Positions 8,975 to 17,357 of a DNA stretch of 64,000 nt are shown here, piece by piece. The notes beneath the pieces are model-generated. The model worked only from the letters and a program-made list of their open reading frames with translations. It did no database searches and was not told the origin of the DNA. Made by a program: the position numbers and the translations under genes. Within the stretch, counting starts at the first letter, position 1. Each line of letters begins with the position of its first letter. This stretch comes from Boseongicola sp. SB0665_bin_10 (GTDB lineage Bacteria; Pseudomonadota; Alphaproteobacteria; Rhodobacterales; Rhodobacteraceae), in assembly GCA_009838075.1 (NCBI GenBank), contig VXSG01000046.1, forward strand, positions 12,638 to 76,637, read 5' to 3'.

Positions 8975-10385
8975 GCGAAATCACCGTCGTCTTGGTCTGC
9001 GTGTAGTTCATCCAGGAATGCAGGCCCCCCTCCCGCCCGACTCCCGACGCCTTGTAGCCGCCGAAGGGCGCGTTCAACTCTCGCCGGAAGATGGAATTCA
9101 CCATCATCGTTCCCGCCCGCACTGCCTTGGAGACGCGCATTGCCCGCCCGACGTCCGTCGTCCAGACGTAGCCCGCGAGCCCGTGCTCGCTGTCATTGGC
9201 CAGTTCGATGGCCTCCGCTTCGTCCACGAAGGTCCGGAAGGCGGCAACGGGTCCAAAGACCTCTTCCCGCCAGAGCGGGCAATCCGTCGAGGCAACTTCC
9301 ACCGCCCCCGGCGCGATGAAGAAGCCCTCGCCATGGACCTCTCCGCCAAAGATCCTCTCGCCGTTCGATGCATCGTAATACGCGGCCACCCGATCGCGGT
9401 GCGCACTTGAAATCATGGGCCCCACGATTGTTCCGTCGTCGCGTGGGTTGCCCACCTTGAGACCCCGTGCGGCGCCGGCGAAAGCTGCCCTGAACGCTCC
9501 CGCAATCCGCTCCTGAACCAGAACGCGCGTGCCGTTCAGGCACGCTTCGCCATTGTTGCCGTATGCCGACATCACGGCGCCCCGGACGGCCGCGGGGATG
9601 TCGGCATCGTCAAAGACGATTGTCGCCGACTTGCCGCCAAGCTCGGTCACGCAAGGCAGGTGCCGTCGCGCCGCCGCCTCGGCGACTGCGGCACCGCCAA
9701 GATGCCCGCCGGTGAAAGAGATCATGTCAATGCCGTTCGCTTCGGCAAGCGCCGCCCCAACCGTCGATCCGGACCCGTTCACGACGTTCAGGACACCGTG
9801 CGGCAATCCGGCTCCATTGATCAGTTCGGCCAGACGTTGCGTGACCATGGGAGTCATCTCCGACGGCTTCCAGACCACCGAGTTCCCCGCCGCGAGCGCC
9901 GGCGCGACCTTCACGGTCGAGAGCGCCACCGGCACGTTCCATGGCGTGAACATTGCACAGGTGCCGATCGGTTCCTGTTCGACAATCGTGGTCGCCCCCG
10001 CCGTCTGGCCATGAACCTGCCCCGCAACGGTGGTCAGGAGATCCGCGAAATAGTCGAACCAGGCCGCCCCGATGCCAAGCTGGCCGCGCACGGCGGCCGG
10101 AGTGATTCCCGCCTCCGCCACCTGCAACTCCACGATCTCGTCCGACGCTGCGCGGATCGCGGCCGCGGCCCGGCGCAGCACGGCCTGCCGCTCCGCAATC
10201 GGCGCACAGGACCACGCGCCCGCCTCGAAGGCGTGCTTCGCTGCGCCGACCGCTTCACGGACCTGGCATTCGCTCGCTTCGCGGAGCGTGGCGATGACCT
10301 TGCCTGTCGACGGGTCAAGGTCGTCGATCGATGTGCCCTCGCCGGCAACATTCCTGCCATCGATGAAGTTCGGTATCTCCGTCAT
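8967..10385 (-). CDS. Aldehyde dehydrogenase, hydroxymuconic-semialdehyde-dehydrogenase-like
   Basis: This 472-aa NAD(P)-dependent aldehyde dehydrogenase has the full family set: the FTPWNVP segment at 146-152, general base E248 in VTELGGKS, and nucleophile C282 in GEACLNG. The C-terminal FGGYKASGVGREGG and TQTKT segments resemble 2-hydroxymuconic-semialdehyde and HpaE-type dehydrogenases, which fits a tautomerase-like gene nearby, but no ring-cleavage dioxygenase is in the window. It starts 3 nt after the acyl-CoA synthetase stop and overlaps the SDR gene. Probably converts an aldehyde intermediate to an acid for CoA activation. Confidence 0.85.
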   Translation of the reverse strand: MTEIPNFIDGRNVAGEGTSIDDLDPSTGKVIATLREASECQVREAVGAAKHAFEAGAWSCAPIAERQAVLRRAAAAIRAASDEIVELQVAEAGITPAAVRGQLGIGAAWFDYFADLLTTVAGQVHGQTAGATTIVEQEPIGTCAMFTPWNVPVALSTVKVAPALAAGNSVVWKPSEMTPMVTQRLAELINGAGLPHGVLNVVNGSGSTVGAALAEANGIDMISFTGGHLGGAAVAEAAARRHLPCVTELGGKSATIVFDDADIPAAVRGAVMSAYGNNGEACLNGTRVLVQERIAGAFRAAFAGAARGLKVGNPRDDGTIVGPMISSAHRDRVAAYYDASNGERIFGGEVHGEGFFIAPGAVEVASTDCPLWREEVFGPVAAFRTFVDEAEAIELANDSEHGLAGYVWTTDVGRAMRVSKAVRAGTMMVNSIFRRELNAPFGGYKASGVGREGGLHSWMNYTQTKTTVISHG

Positions 10386-10388
10386 GCC

Positions 10389-12455
10389 TCACCCTCGCGA
10401 TATCGCCAAATCGACACCAATCGCGCCCTTTTCCATCACGATCAACGGATTGATTTCCAGCGATGGCAATTGCGGCGCGACTTCGGACAGCCGCAGCATT
10501 GCGTCCACCAGCGCCGCACGGTCGACGGCAGGGGCACCGCGCCAGCCGCCGAGCATCCGGGCCGCCCGCGTTGCGTCAATGATCGCTTCCGCATCCTGGC
10601 GCTCGATCGGCGTCTTGCGATAGCCGAGATCCTCGTGAAGTTCGCACATCGTCCCGCCCGAACCTGCGAACACCAGCGGGCCAAAGCTCGGATCCTGCCT
10701 GACGCCAATCAGCATCTCCACCCCGTGCAGCATCTCCTGCGCGATGATCGAGAGGTCCGGATGCGCCGCCTCGTGTTCGGCAATCCGGGCTGAAAGCGTG
10801 GCAAAGGCCCGCCGCACCGCCCCTTCGTCTGAAAGACTCGTCGCAACACCGGCCAGCTCGGTCCGATGCTGCAGGCTGGGCGCCGAGAGCTTCAACGCAA
10901 TTTGCCCGTGCTCGCGCAGCGTTTCCAAGGCGTCTTCAACGGAAGCCACCGGAACCTCTGCCGCGAACGCAATGCCGGCATCGGCCAAGGCAGCCCGCGC
11001 GTCCGCCACATGTTCCGTTGCCGCTCCAGGGGCGCTTTCCGCCCTGGAATATGCGCGTCCCGCCCTCACCAGCTTTGCGACCGCCAATGTCGCCACGGTC
11101 GGATCGTCAAAGACCGCGACGCCGGCCTGCACCAGTTCCCTCCGGTCTTCGTCGTGGAAGTTCCCCGCAATGGCCACCAACTGGTCCGGATTTCCCTTAC
11201 GGAGGTCGAGAAGCCGGGGCATGATGTCTCCGCGCGTGCGCGGCACGAGCGGGACGTGACTGATGTAGCCCACCACCACCGGCTGTCCACGCTCAGTTCC
11301 CCATTTCAGGTGGCCGCCCGTTATGGCCATGTCGCTCATCGAGGGTGCGGAAATGTCGATCGGGTTACGATCGTTGACATATGGGTTCACCTTCTTCAGT
11401 TCCGCCAGCGCGGCCGCCGGGTAGCCAGGCAGTTCAAGCCCGGCCGAGGCCGCCGCATCCGAAATCATCACCGCACCGCCTCCCGAAACCGACACCGCGG
11501 CGACCTTGTTCGAGGTCGGCACCACGCCAGCGTTGCAAGCCGCTGCCAGGTCAATGAGTTCGTTGATCGACCGCGCCCGCAACACGCCGTATTGCGCGAA
11601 CACGTCCTCGACCAGCCGATCCTCGACATACATCGCCGCGGTGTGCCCCGCGGCCGCAACACCGCCCAGCCGCGTCGTGCCCACCTTGAGAGCCACCACG
11701 GGTTTCCTGGCTGCCCGGGCCAGCTCCAGCGCCTGGACGAGCTTCAACCCCCTGCCTGCATCCTCCAGGTAGACCGCGATGGTCCTGGTGGCGTCATCCG
11801 CCGCGAAATAGGCAATCGCATCGGCCACATCGATATCGGCCTGGTTGCCGGTTGAAATCCAGTTCGCCAGCCCCAAGCCTCGATCACGCAGCTGCGCGAA
11901 CATCTGGATGCCAACGGCGCCTGACTGGCTCGCCACCGACAAGGTTCCTGCCTCGGGCCAGCCCTTGCCGTCGTGATGTTCCGGCGCTGACGAGAAACTC
12001 GCCACGAACCCCGAGGCCAGCGACATGACCCCCATGCAGTTCGGCCCGATCATCCGCATCCCGTGCGCTCGCGCGATTTCCAGGAGTTCCTGCTGTTGCG
12101 CCGCTCCTGCTTTCCCGGCCTCCGCAAATTGCGCGCCGTAGACGATGGCAACCCTTGCGCCTTTCTCGCCAGCGGCGAGGAGGTTTTCCTTCACCTGTGG
12201 TGCGGGCACCGCGATCACCGCGATATCGGGCGCTTCCGGCACATCGGCCACCGAGGCGAAGGCCGGCACGCCCTGCACCACGTCGCTGTTCGCGTTGACG
12301 GGATAGAGCCGTCCCTTGTAGCCGCGCTCAAGGCAGAACTTCAGTGCCCGGCCGCCGAATTTCATCGGATTGGTCGAGGCTCCGATGATTGTCGCGCTTG
12401 CGGGCGCGAAACACATGGCGAGCTTTGCCGCTTCGGAACGATCGAGTTCGATCAT
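10389..12455 (-). CDS. NDP-forming acyl-CoA synthetase (fused alpha-beta)
   Basis: This 688-aa protein belongs to the acetate--CoA ligase (NDP-forming) / succinyl-CoA synthetase superfamily. It has a CoA-binding Rossmann domain at the N-terminus (FGGRALKF, then GPNCMGVM), a ligase domain with a candidate phospho-His in GHTAAM, and a C-terminal ATP-grasp domain. It should convert a carboxylic acid to its CoA ester at the cost of ATP. The open frame extends far upstream, but the start is MIELDR at 12455, whose ATG overlaps the upstream stop as ATGA. The acid activated is unknown. Confidence 0.85.
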   Translation of the reverse strand: MIELDRSEAAKLAMCFAPASATIIGASTNPMKFGGRALKFCLERGYKGRLYPVNANSDVVQGVPAFASVADVPEAPDIAVIAVPAPQVKENLLAAGEKGARVAIVYGAQFAEAGKAGAAQQQELLEIARAHGMRMIGPNCMGVMSLASGFVASFSSAPEHHDGKGWPEAGTLSVASQSGAVGIQMFAQLRDRGLGLANWISTGNQADIDVADAIAYFAADDATRTIAVYLEDAGRGLKLVQALELARAARKPVVALKVGTTRLGGVAAAGHTAAMYVEDRLVEDVFAQYGVLRARSINELIDLAAACNAGVVPTSNKVAAVSVSGGGAVMISDAAASAGLELPGYPAAALAELKKVNPYVNDRNPIDISAPSMSDMAITGGHLKWGTERGQPVVVGYISHVPLVPRTRGDIMPRLLDLRKGNPDQLVAIAGNFHDEDRRELVQAGVAVFDDPTVATLAVAKLVRAGRAYSRAESAPGAATEHVADARAALADAGIAFAAEVPVASVEDALETLREHGQIALKLSAPSLQHRTELAGVATSLSDEGAVRRAFATLSARIAEHEAAHPDLSIIAQEMLHGVEMLIGVRQDPSFGPLVFAGSGGTMCELHEDLGYRKTPIERQDAEAIIDATRAARMLGGWRGAPAVDRAALVDAMLRLSEVAPQLPSLEINPLIVMEKGAIGVDLAISRG

Positions 12456-13849
12456 GCCGCCTTCCTCGTGACCGAAAACGCCTCGTTCACGAACCAAAGA
12501 CCGCCATGTTTCCTCAGCACGTCCTCCGTGACCTGCAGGTATTGACGTCCCTCGTGGATGACTTCCTGTGCAAGCTCTTCTCGCACCTGCGCAAAATAGA
12601 CGGCGTTGTTGAATGCCGCCGACAGGGACTGCGTGCCGAGATTCTGCCCCTCGATCACCGGAAGCGTGTGCATGTCGAACCGGAACAGCGCGTGGGTGTC
12701 GGTCAAGCCGGAGATCGAGAACTCTTCGCCGGCCAGCGCCCTCCGGAATTCCCGGATCACGTCGTAGCGACTGATCACCGGCGCCTGATCGGGCCAGAGA
12801 CACGATATGATCTCGTGTGCCGGGTCTTGCCCAAGCCCCTGAATCACGGTCATGCGGCCACCATCCGCCAGCCGGTCGAAGACCGGACGCAGCACATGGT
12901 CCAGGCGGAACGTCATTGTGTGGCTGTGCAGATAGGGGTGGTTCAGCAGCGCGTAATTGTAGCGCAGCGCCGCATCGCCCGGCTTAGGCAGGATGCGCCT
13001 CAATGCCTTCGCCCGATCCGCCCTGTACACCGTTACGACGGAGGGCACCGCATAGACCGGCTGTGAGTTCGCCCCCTGGTGGATCAGCCACTCGCGGCTG
13101 AGCTCACCGTAGAGATCCGCCACCTGCCCTTGAAAGTCGTAGGTCCGATTCCCGTTCAGTGCGACGTCCCGCCAGACCACATCCTCCGGGCTGTCCTCCG
13201 ATCGCTTGGTCAGGTCCACGGCCTCGCGCAGATACATGTTGGTCATCACAAAGGCGGAAAGAGGATGTTCCGCCAACCGGTCCACAAGACGCCCCATGGT
13301 GTTGCGCAGGTCCTCAAGGCCACGTCCTTTCATTGCCACAAGTACCGGAACGTCAGGGTGCAGCGCATGAAGCGCACGCAGCGTTCGGGTCAGGATGATC
13401 CCGTTGTCCATCGGCGCGTAAAGCAGTCGAAACCCGTCTCGCCCGGGAGAGATGTCGGCCAGCTCCGCTGACACCCGGTCAGCGACCACCCAGCTTTCGT
13501 TTGTGGTGTTGGCAAAGATATGGAACCTTTGCCGCTGTTCGTGGAAGGCGAAGCTCCCCGGCGTCCGCACCGAACTCTCCCGGGAGATCAACTCCGCCAT
13601 TTTCTCCGTGCTGGAGTCGGACTTCTTTCGCCTTGGGCGTCCGCGCAGCACGACTTCCCCTCGGTCGACCCGTGCCATGAAGTCATGCATCCGCCGCGAG
13701 GTTTCTTCCTCGATCCAGCTGCCGTTCGCCATCCGGCTGACAAGCTTGCCGTCATTGACGGCATGTCGCCCGAAGGTGCTTTCCGCGATCCCGTGCCTGT
13801 CACAGAACCCGCGCACCTCTTCCACAAGCGCCGCGATATCCTTGTCCAT
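12452..13849 (-). CDS. Unknown protein: N-terminal HTH-like region plus methyltransferase-like domain
   Basis: I do not recognise a named family for this 465-aa protein. Residues about 5-55 look like a small helix-turn-helix module (STFGRHAVNDGKLVSRM resembles DNA-binding segments in alphaproteobacteria), followed by a basic linker (RGRPRRKK). The central and C-terminal parts resemble a Rossmann methyltransferase: a LNHPYLHSHTM segment, then LADGGRMTVIQGLG. It is the only DNA-binding candidate encoded in the island, so it could be a regulator with a ligand- or SAM-binding domain. It is translationally coupled to the CoA synthetase. ATG 13849 is preferred over TTG 13858. Confidence is for the gene, not the role. 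Confidence 0.7.
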   Translation of the reverse strand: MDKDIAALVEEVRGFCDRHGIAESTFGRHAVNDGKLVSRMANGSWIEEETSRRMHDFMARVDRGEVVLRGRPRRKKSDSSTEKMAELISRESSVRTPGSFAFHEQRQRFHIFANTTNESWVVADRVSAELADISPGRDGFRLLYAPMDNGIILTRTLRALHALHPDVPVLVAMKGRGLEDLRNTMGRLVDRLAEHPLSAFVMTNMYLREAVDLTKRSEDSPEDVVWRDVALNGNRTYDFQGQVADLYGELSREWLIHQGANSQPVYAVPSVVTVYRADRAKALRRILPKPGDAALRYNYALLNHPYLHSHTMTFRLDHVLRPVFDRLADGGRMTVIQGLGQDPAHEIISCLWPDQAPVISRYDVIREFRRALAGEEFSISGLTDTHALFRFDMHTLPVIEGQNLGTQSLSAAFNNAVYFAQVREELAQEVIHEGRQYLQVTEDVLRKHGGLWFVNEAFSVTRKAA

Positions 13850-13862
13850 GGCCGCCAATCCC

Positions 13863-14339
13863 CTAGTCCCCGATCAGGAAGATGCCTTCGATTTCCACCG
13901 GTTGCCGCCCGGCCAGGGTCGCCACGCCCACCGACGAGCGGGCGTGGCGACCGATCTCGGGCCCGAAGACCTCGAAGAACAGGTCGCTCGCGCCGTTCAA
14001 TACCGCGTTCGGCCTTTCGAAATCCGGATGTGTATTGACCATGCCCAGAATCTTCACGACCTTTTCGACCCGGTCCAGATCGCGCACGTGATGCTTGATC
14101 GTCGCAATCATCTTCACTGCCAACGCTCGCATGGTCGCGGAGGCTTCCTCCGGGGTAATGTCCACGTCAACCTTGCCACGCCGCTTGACACTGTCGTCCT
14201 CCAGCAAGGCCGCGCCGTGGCCAGAGACATACAGCATCGCCCCCACCTGCACGGCAGGGGTCCGGTTCGGGCTTGGCAGCGCCAAGGGTGCGGGCAGCTC
14301 AATTCCCATCTCCGCAAGCTTCCTGTCAATTCGACCCAT
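13863..14339 (-). CDS. RidA family protein
   Basis: This 158-aa protein is a RidA/YjgF/YER057c-type protein, slightly long for the family. The conserved ARSSVGVATLAG segment with its Arg is near the C-terminus. RidA proteins deaminate reactive enamine/imine intermediates or act as small hydrolases, so a nitrogen-containing intermediate is plausible here. The frame is open to 14378, but the ATG at 14339 has a strong GGAGGAAAG site directly upstream. It is the first gene of the nine-kilobase minus-strand catabolic unit, and its promoter region holds a copy of the shared 20-bp element. Confidence 0.85.
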   Translation of the reverse strand: MGRIDRKLAEMGIELPAPLALPSPNRTPAVQVGAMLYVSGHGAALLEDDSVKRRGKVDVDITPEEASATMRALAVKMIATIKHHVRDLDRVEKVVKILGMVNTHPDFERPNAVLNGASDLFFEVFGPEIGRHARSSVGVATLAGRQPVEIEGIFLIGD

Positions 14340-14371
14340 CTTTCCTCCAGGAACAATATTCGCTTGCACCC

Positions 14372-14391
14372 TGCCCATTTTCTGCCCACTA
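14372..14391 (-). promoter_or_regulatory. Island operator-like element, site C (divergent promoter region)
   Basis: Reads TAGTGGGCAGAAAATGGGCA on the minus strand, 33 nt before the RidA ATG and 30 nt before the divergent LigM-like ATG. The 11-bp spacing of the GTGGG/ATGGG cores matches sites A (5538) and B (18357). A CCCGTT lies upstream as at the other two sites, but a clear TTGAC is absent. One regulator could control both divergent units from here. Confidence 0.55.
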
Positions 14392-14421
14392 GTAAAGGAG
14401 AAAGAAACGGGAGGATCGCGG

Positions 14422-15786
14422 ATGCCAGTTCCGACGCTTCAGGACAAGATTGACGAGGCCGGCGACCCGCTGACGATGCTCAGGAACGCACCCTCCGGCC
14501 CCTACCAGTTCCCGATCAAGGCGGAGTTTACCAACTGGCGGGATGAGCAGGAGGCCTGGCGCCGGGGCGCAGTCCTGTTCGACCAGTCGTTCCATATGAC
14601 GGATCTCTACGTTGAAGGGCCGGACACAAGGCGGCTTTGCGAATTTCTCGCGGTCAACTCCATGGCAAACTGGCGACGCGACATTGCCAAGCAATTCGTT
14701 CACTGCACGGAAGACGGCTACATCGTCGGCGACGCAATCATCTTCATCCTGGAGGAGGAGAAGGCCAACATCGTCAACAAGCCCATGAATGCCAACTGGG
14801 TGATGTACCATGCCGAGAAACATGGATTCGACGTGGATCTCGACCTGGATTCCCGCGCCCTCGACAACAAGGGCCGTCGCAAGGGATACAGGTTCGAGGT
14901 CCAGGGCCCGAACGCCTGGGGAATCCTGGAAAGGCTGAATGGCGGGCCGATCGAGGGCTTCAAGTTCTTCGGCATGGGCGAAATCAACATTGCGGGTCGC
15001 CGCGTCCGGGCCCTGCGTCACGGCATGGCAGGCGCCGCAGGGTTGGAGCTCTTCGGTCCGTTCGATGACTACGAACCTATCCGCGACGCGATCCTGGAAG
15101 TCGGCGCGACCGAAGGTCTCCTCGCGGCAGGTTCCAAGACCTACTCGACCGTCGCCCATGAAAGCGGCTGGTTCCCTTCCCCGTTGCCGGCGATCTACAC
15201 GGGAGACGCGCTTGCCGACTACCGCAAATGGCTGCCTGGCACGAGCCTTGAAGCCAGCCTTTCCCTCGGCGGGTCGTTCATCGGGACGTCGGCTGGGGAG
15301 TACTATCTCACGCCCAACGACATCGGCTATGGCCATATCGTGAAGTTCGACCATGAATTCATCGGTCGCGACGCGCTGCTAAGGCGGCAAGGGGAGCCGC
15401 ACAGGCACAAACGCACCCTGCTCTGGTCAAAGGACGATGTCGTCAGGATCTTTGCGTCCCAGCTCGGCGATGGGGAACGGTACAAGTTCATGGACATGCC
15501 TGCCTCGCACTACGCGACCTGCCCCTATGACGAGGTCCGGAAGGACGGGAAGCCAGTAGGGATTTCCCACTACCCGGTCTACACGTCAAACCTCAGAAGC
15601 TGGATCTCGCTCGCGCTGCTGGACGAAAGCGCGGCGGAACCCGGAACCGAAGTTGCCCTCACCTGGGGTGAACCCGACGGCGGGTCCGGCAAGCCAACCG
15701 TGGAACGCCACGTCCAGACGACGGTCGCCTGCACGGTCGGACCCTGCCCCATTTCGGTCGTTGCGCGAGAGACCTACAAGGCCTGA
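14422..15786 (+). CDS. LigM-like tetrahydrofolate-dependent O-demethylase (GcvT superfamily)
   Basis: This 454-aa protein belongs to the aminomethyltransferase (GcvT) superfamily and closely resembles vanillate/3-O-methylgallate O-demethylase LigM along its length: a FSNWR-like FTNWRDEQEAWR near the start, VLFDQSFHM, a RALRHGMAGAAGLE core, ESGWFPSPLPAIYTGD, and a C-terminal SVVARETY. Such enzymes move a methyl group from a methoxy (or similar) substrate to tetrahydrofolate in the cytoplasm. An internal start with GGGAGGA upstream was chosen. No metF or formyl-THF genes are adjacent. A role on an O-methylated substrate is likely; the actual substrate is unknown. Confidence 0.8.
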   Translation: MPVPTLQDKIDEAGDPLTMLRNAPSGPYQFPIKAEFTNWRDEQEAWRRGAVLFDQSFHMTDLYVEGPDTRRLCEFLAVNSMANWRRDIAKQFVHCTEDGYIVGDAIIFILEEEKANIVNKPMNANWVMYHAEKHGFDVDLDLDSRALDNKGRRKGYRFEVQGPNAWGILERLNGGPIEGFKFFGMGEINIAGRRVRALRHGMAGAAGLELFGPFDDYEPIRDAILEVGATEGLLAAGSKTYSTVAHESGWFPSPLPAIYTGDALADYRKWLPGTSLEASLSLGGSFIGTSAGEYYLTPNDIGYGHIVKFDHEFIGRDALLRRQGEPHRHKRTLLWSKDDVVRIFASQLGDGERYKFMDMPASHYATCPYDEVRKDGKPVGISHYPVYTSNLRSWISLALLDESAAEPGTEVALTWGEPDGGSGKPTVERHVQTTVACTVGPCPISVVARETYKA

Positions 15787-15790
15787 CGGC

Positions 15791-16669
15791 ATGCCGGGTG
15801 CCTACGACCTTCCTGCGGACATGCCCGGATTTGCAGAGGCGCAGGCCGAGATGTCCGAGCGGTCGCGAGAGACGGCGACCCTTCCCGGAGCGCAATTCGA
15901 TGTCGCTTACGGTTCGCGTCCCCGTCAGCGGCTCGACGTGTTTCCGGCAGGGACGGGCACGCCTGCGCACCTGTTCTTTCGAGGCGGCTACTGGAAGCTC
16001 GGCGAAAAGGAAGACCGCCGCTTTCCCGCAACCGCCTGGGTTGCGCGCGGGGCGGCGTGGATCGTGCCGAACTATCGCCTTGCGCCGGATTCGTCCTTGC
16101 CAGACATCCTTGAGGATGCTCAATCCGCTTTCGACTGGGTCATCTCGAATGCCGAAGCGTGCGGCATCGACAGCACCCGGGTCCATCTCAGCGGCAATTC
16201 CGCGGGGGCGCAGCTTGCCGCAATGGTGGCCGCACGATCCGGGCCCGAAAAGGTCGCCTCGCTCACGCTTGTCTCCGGACTCTACGATCTGCAGCCTCTC
16301 CTCGACGAAGCGCCCAACGGCTGGCTCAATCTCGACGTCGAAACGGCCCGCGCCATGAGTCCCGTTCACAATCTCCCGCCACCTGAACTGCCGGTCACGG
16401 TTTCTTGCGGCGGAGCCGAAACCGAGGCTTTCAGGTTGCAGTCCCGCGAATTTGCCGAGGCTCTGAGGGCACACGGCAATCCGGTCGACCACTTCGAGAG
16501 CCCGGGCCGGAATCACATGGAGATCATCACTGAGTTCGGCACTCCGGGAACGCCGGTCTTTGCGGCTTTGGAACGGCACCTGGGGCAACGCCGGAACCGG
16601 CCGATTGCCAATGGCGACGTCGCAGGTCACGCGGGCCAGAATGTGCCGACGCGTTTCCGCACCTCATAG
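15791..16669 (+). CDS. Alpha/beta hydrolase, kynurenine-formamidase/esterase-like
   Basis: This 292-aa alpha/beta hydrolase resembles the hormone-sensitive-lipase/kynurenine formamidase-like group. The nucleophile S137 is in LSGNSAGAQ, H242 in GRNHME is the candidate catalytic His, and an RGG replaces the usual HGG oxyanion motif at 64-66. It starts 4 nt after the LigM-like stop, so the two form a plus-strand pair and may act on the same compound (ester or amide hydrolysis next to demethylation). Convergent with the unknown gene ending at 16783. Confidence 0.75.
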   Translation: MPGAYDLPADMPGFAEAQAEMSERSRETATLPGAQFDVAYGSRPRQRLDVFPAGTGTPAHLFFRGGYWKLGEKEDRRFPATAWVARGAAWIVPNYRLAPDSSLPDILEDAQSAFDWVISNAEACGIDSTRVHLSGNSAGAQLAAMVAARSGPEKVASLTLVSGLYDLQPLLDEAPNGWLNLDVETARAMSPVHNLPPPELPVTVSCGGAETEAFRLQSREFAEALRAHGNPVDHFESPGRNHMEIITEFGTPGTPVFAALERHLGQRRNRPIANGDVAGHAGQNVPTRFRTS

Positions 16670-16782
16670 ACACGCTGGAAATTCGGGAATGCGGCGCAGT
16701 TCGATCGTCTGTACGCGCATCCTGCGGTGCCGGCGCCAACCACGACATGATTCCGGTCGCCCGCGAACATGCCGCCAGCCCG

Positions 16783-17346
16783 TCAGATGAAGTGCGGCAC
16801 CTCTTCCTGAGTCGGTCCGACGGAGTATCGTGGCCTGGGTCTCGCGCCGCCCCAACGGTCGGCCTCAATCGATTGCAAGTGCACCTCATGGCGCAGTTCC
16901 CGGACCAGAACCGGGTCGGCGAGGATCACCTCGGTTGCCGCAACTCCCAGCGTCCTCACCAGCATGAAGCCCCGTGGCAGGACGTCTTCGGTGCCATCGG
17001 CGGCGGCAACGAGATCCGAGGGCAGTTCCAGATCGGAAAGCGCAATGCCATTCAGCGTGACGTCGCCGGCGTGGCCATCAAGATTCTTGAGCCGCCAAGC
17101 CGCCCGCGCGGCGACGACCAGGCCGTTTGACAAGACTTGCGCGGGCAGGATCAGTGCCCCGCCACCGAGCGCCATCAGCGCATAGGCCGGACGGGAAGAT
17201 GCGTTCGGCCCGACCGCCTGCCAGCAGTCGTGCGTCAGGAGCCCGAGTGATCGCTTCACGCCGTCGACCAGGAGGCAGTCGACGACGATGTCCGGCGTCG
17301 TGATCTGGCCTTCGGGACCGGTGACATGCGGTTTCAAGAGGAACAT
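16783..17346 (-). CDS. Hypothetical protein paired with Asp-box propeller
   Basis: I do not recognise this 187-aa protein. It has no clear signal peptide and no obvious catalytic motif; a hydrophobic stretch near residue 60-80 (ALMALGGGALILPAQVL) may be a core strand-helix. The ATG at 17346 has GAGGAG upstream. It follows the Asp-box protein by only 11 nt, so the two are co-expressed, and both lie downstream of operator-like site B. A role in the island is inferred from position only. Confidence 0.65.
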   Translation of the reverse strand: MFLLKPHVTGPEGQITTPDIVVDCLLVDGVKRSLGLLTHDCWQAVGPNASSRPAYALMALGGGALILPAQVLSNGLVVAARAAWRLKNLDGHAGDVTLNGIALSDLELPSDLVAAADGTEDVLPRGFMLVRTLGVAATEVILADPVLVRELRHEVHLQSIEADRWGGARPRPRYSVGPTQEEVPHFI

Positions 17347-17357
17347 TGTCGCACTCC

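Noticed and set aside
4842..14339. Rut-type pyrimidine catabolism (isochorismatase-like plus RidA)
   Set aside because: No RutA monooxygenase, RutD, RutE or RutF is present; the rest of the island does not fit.
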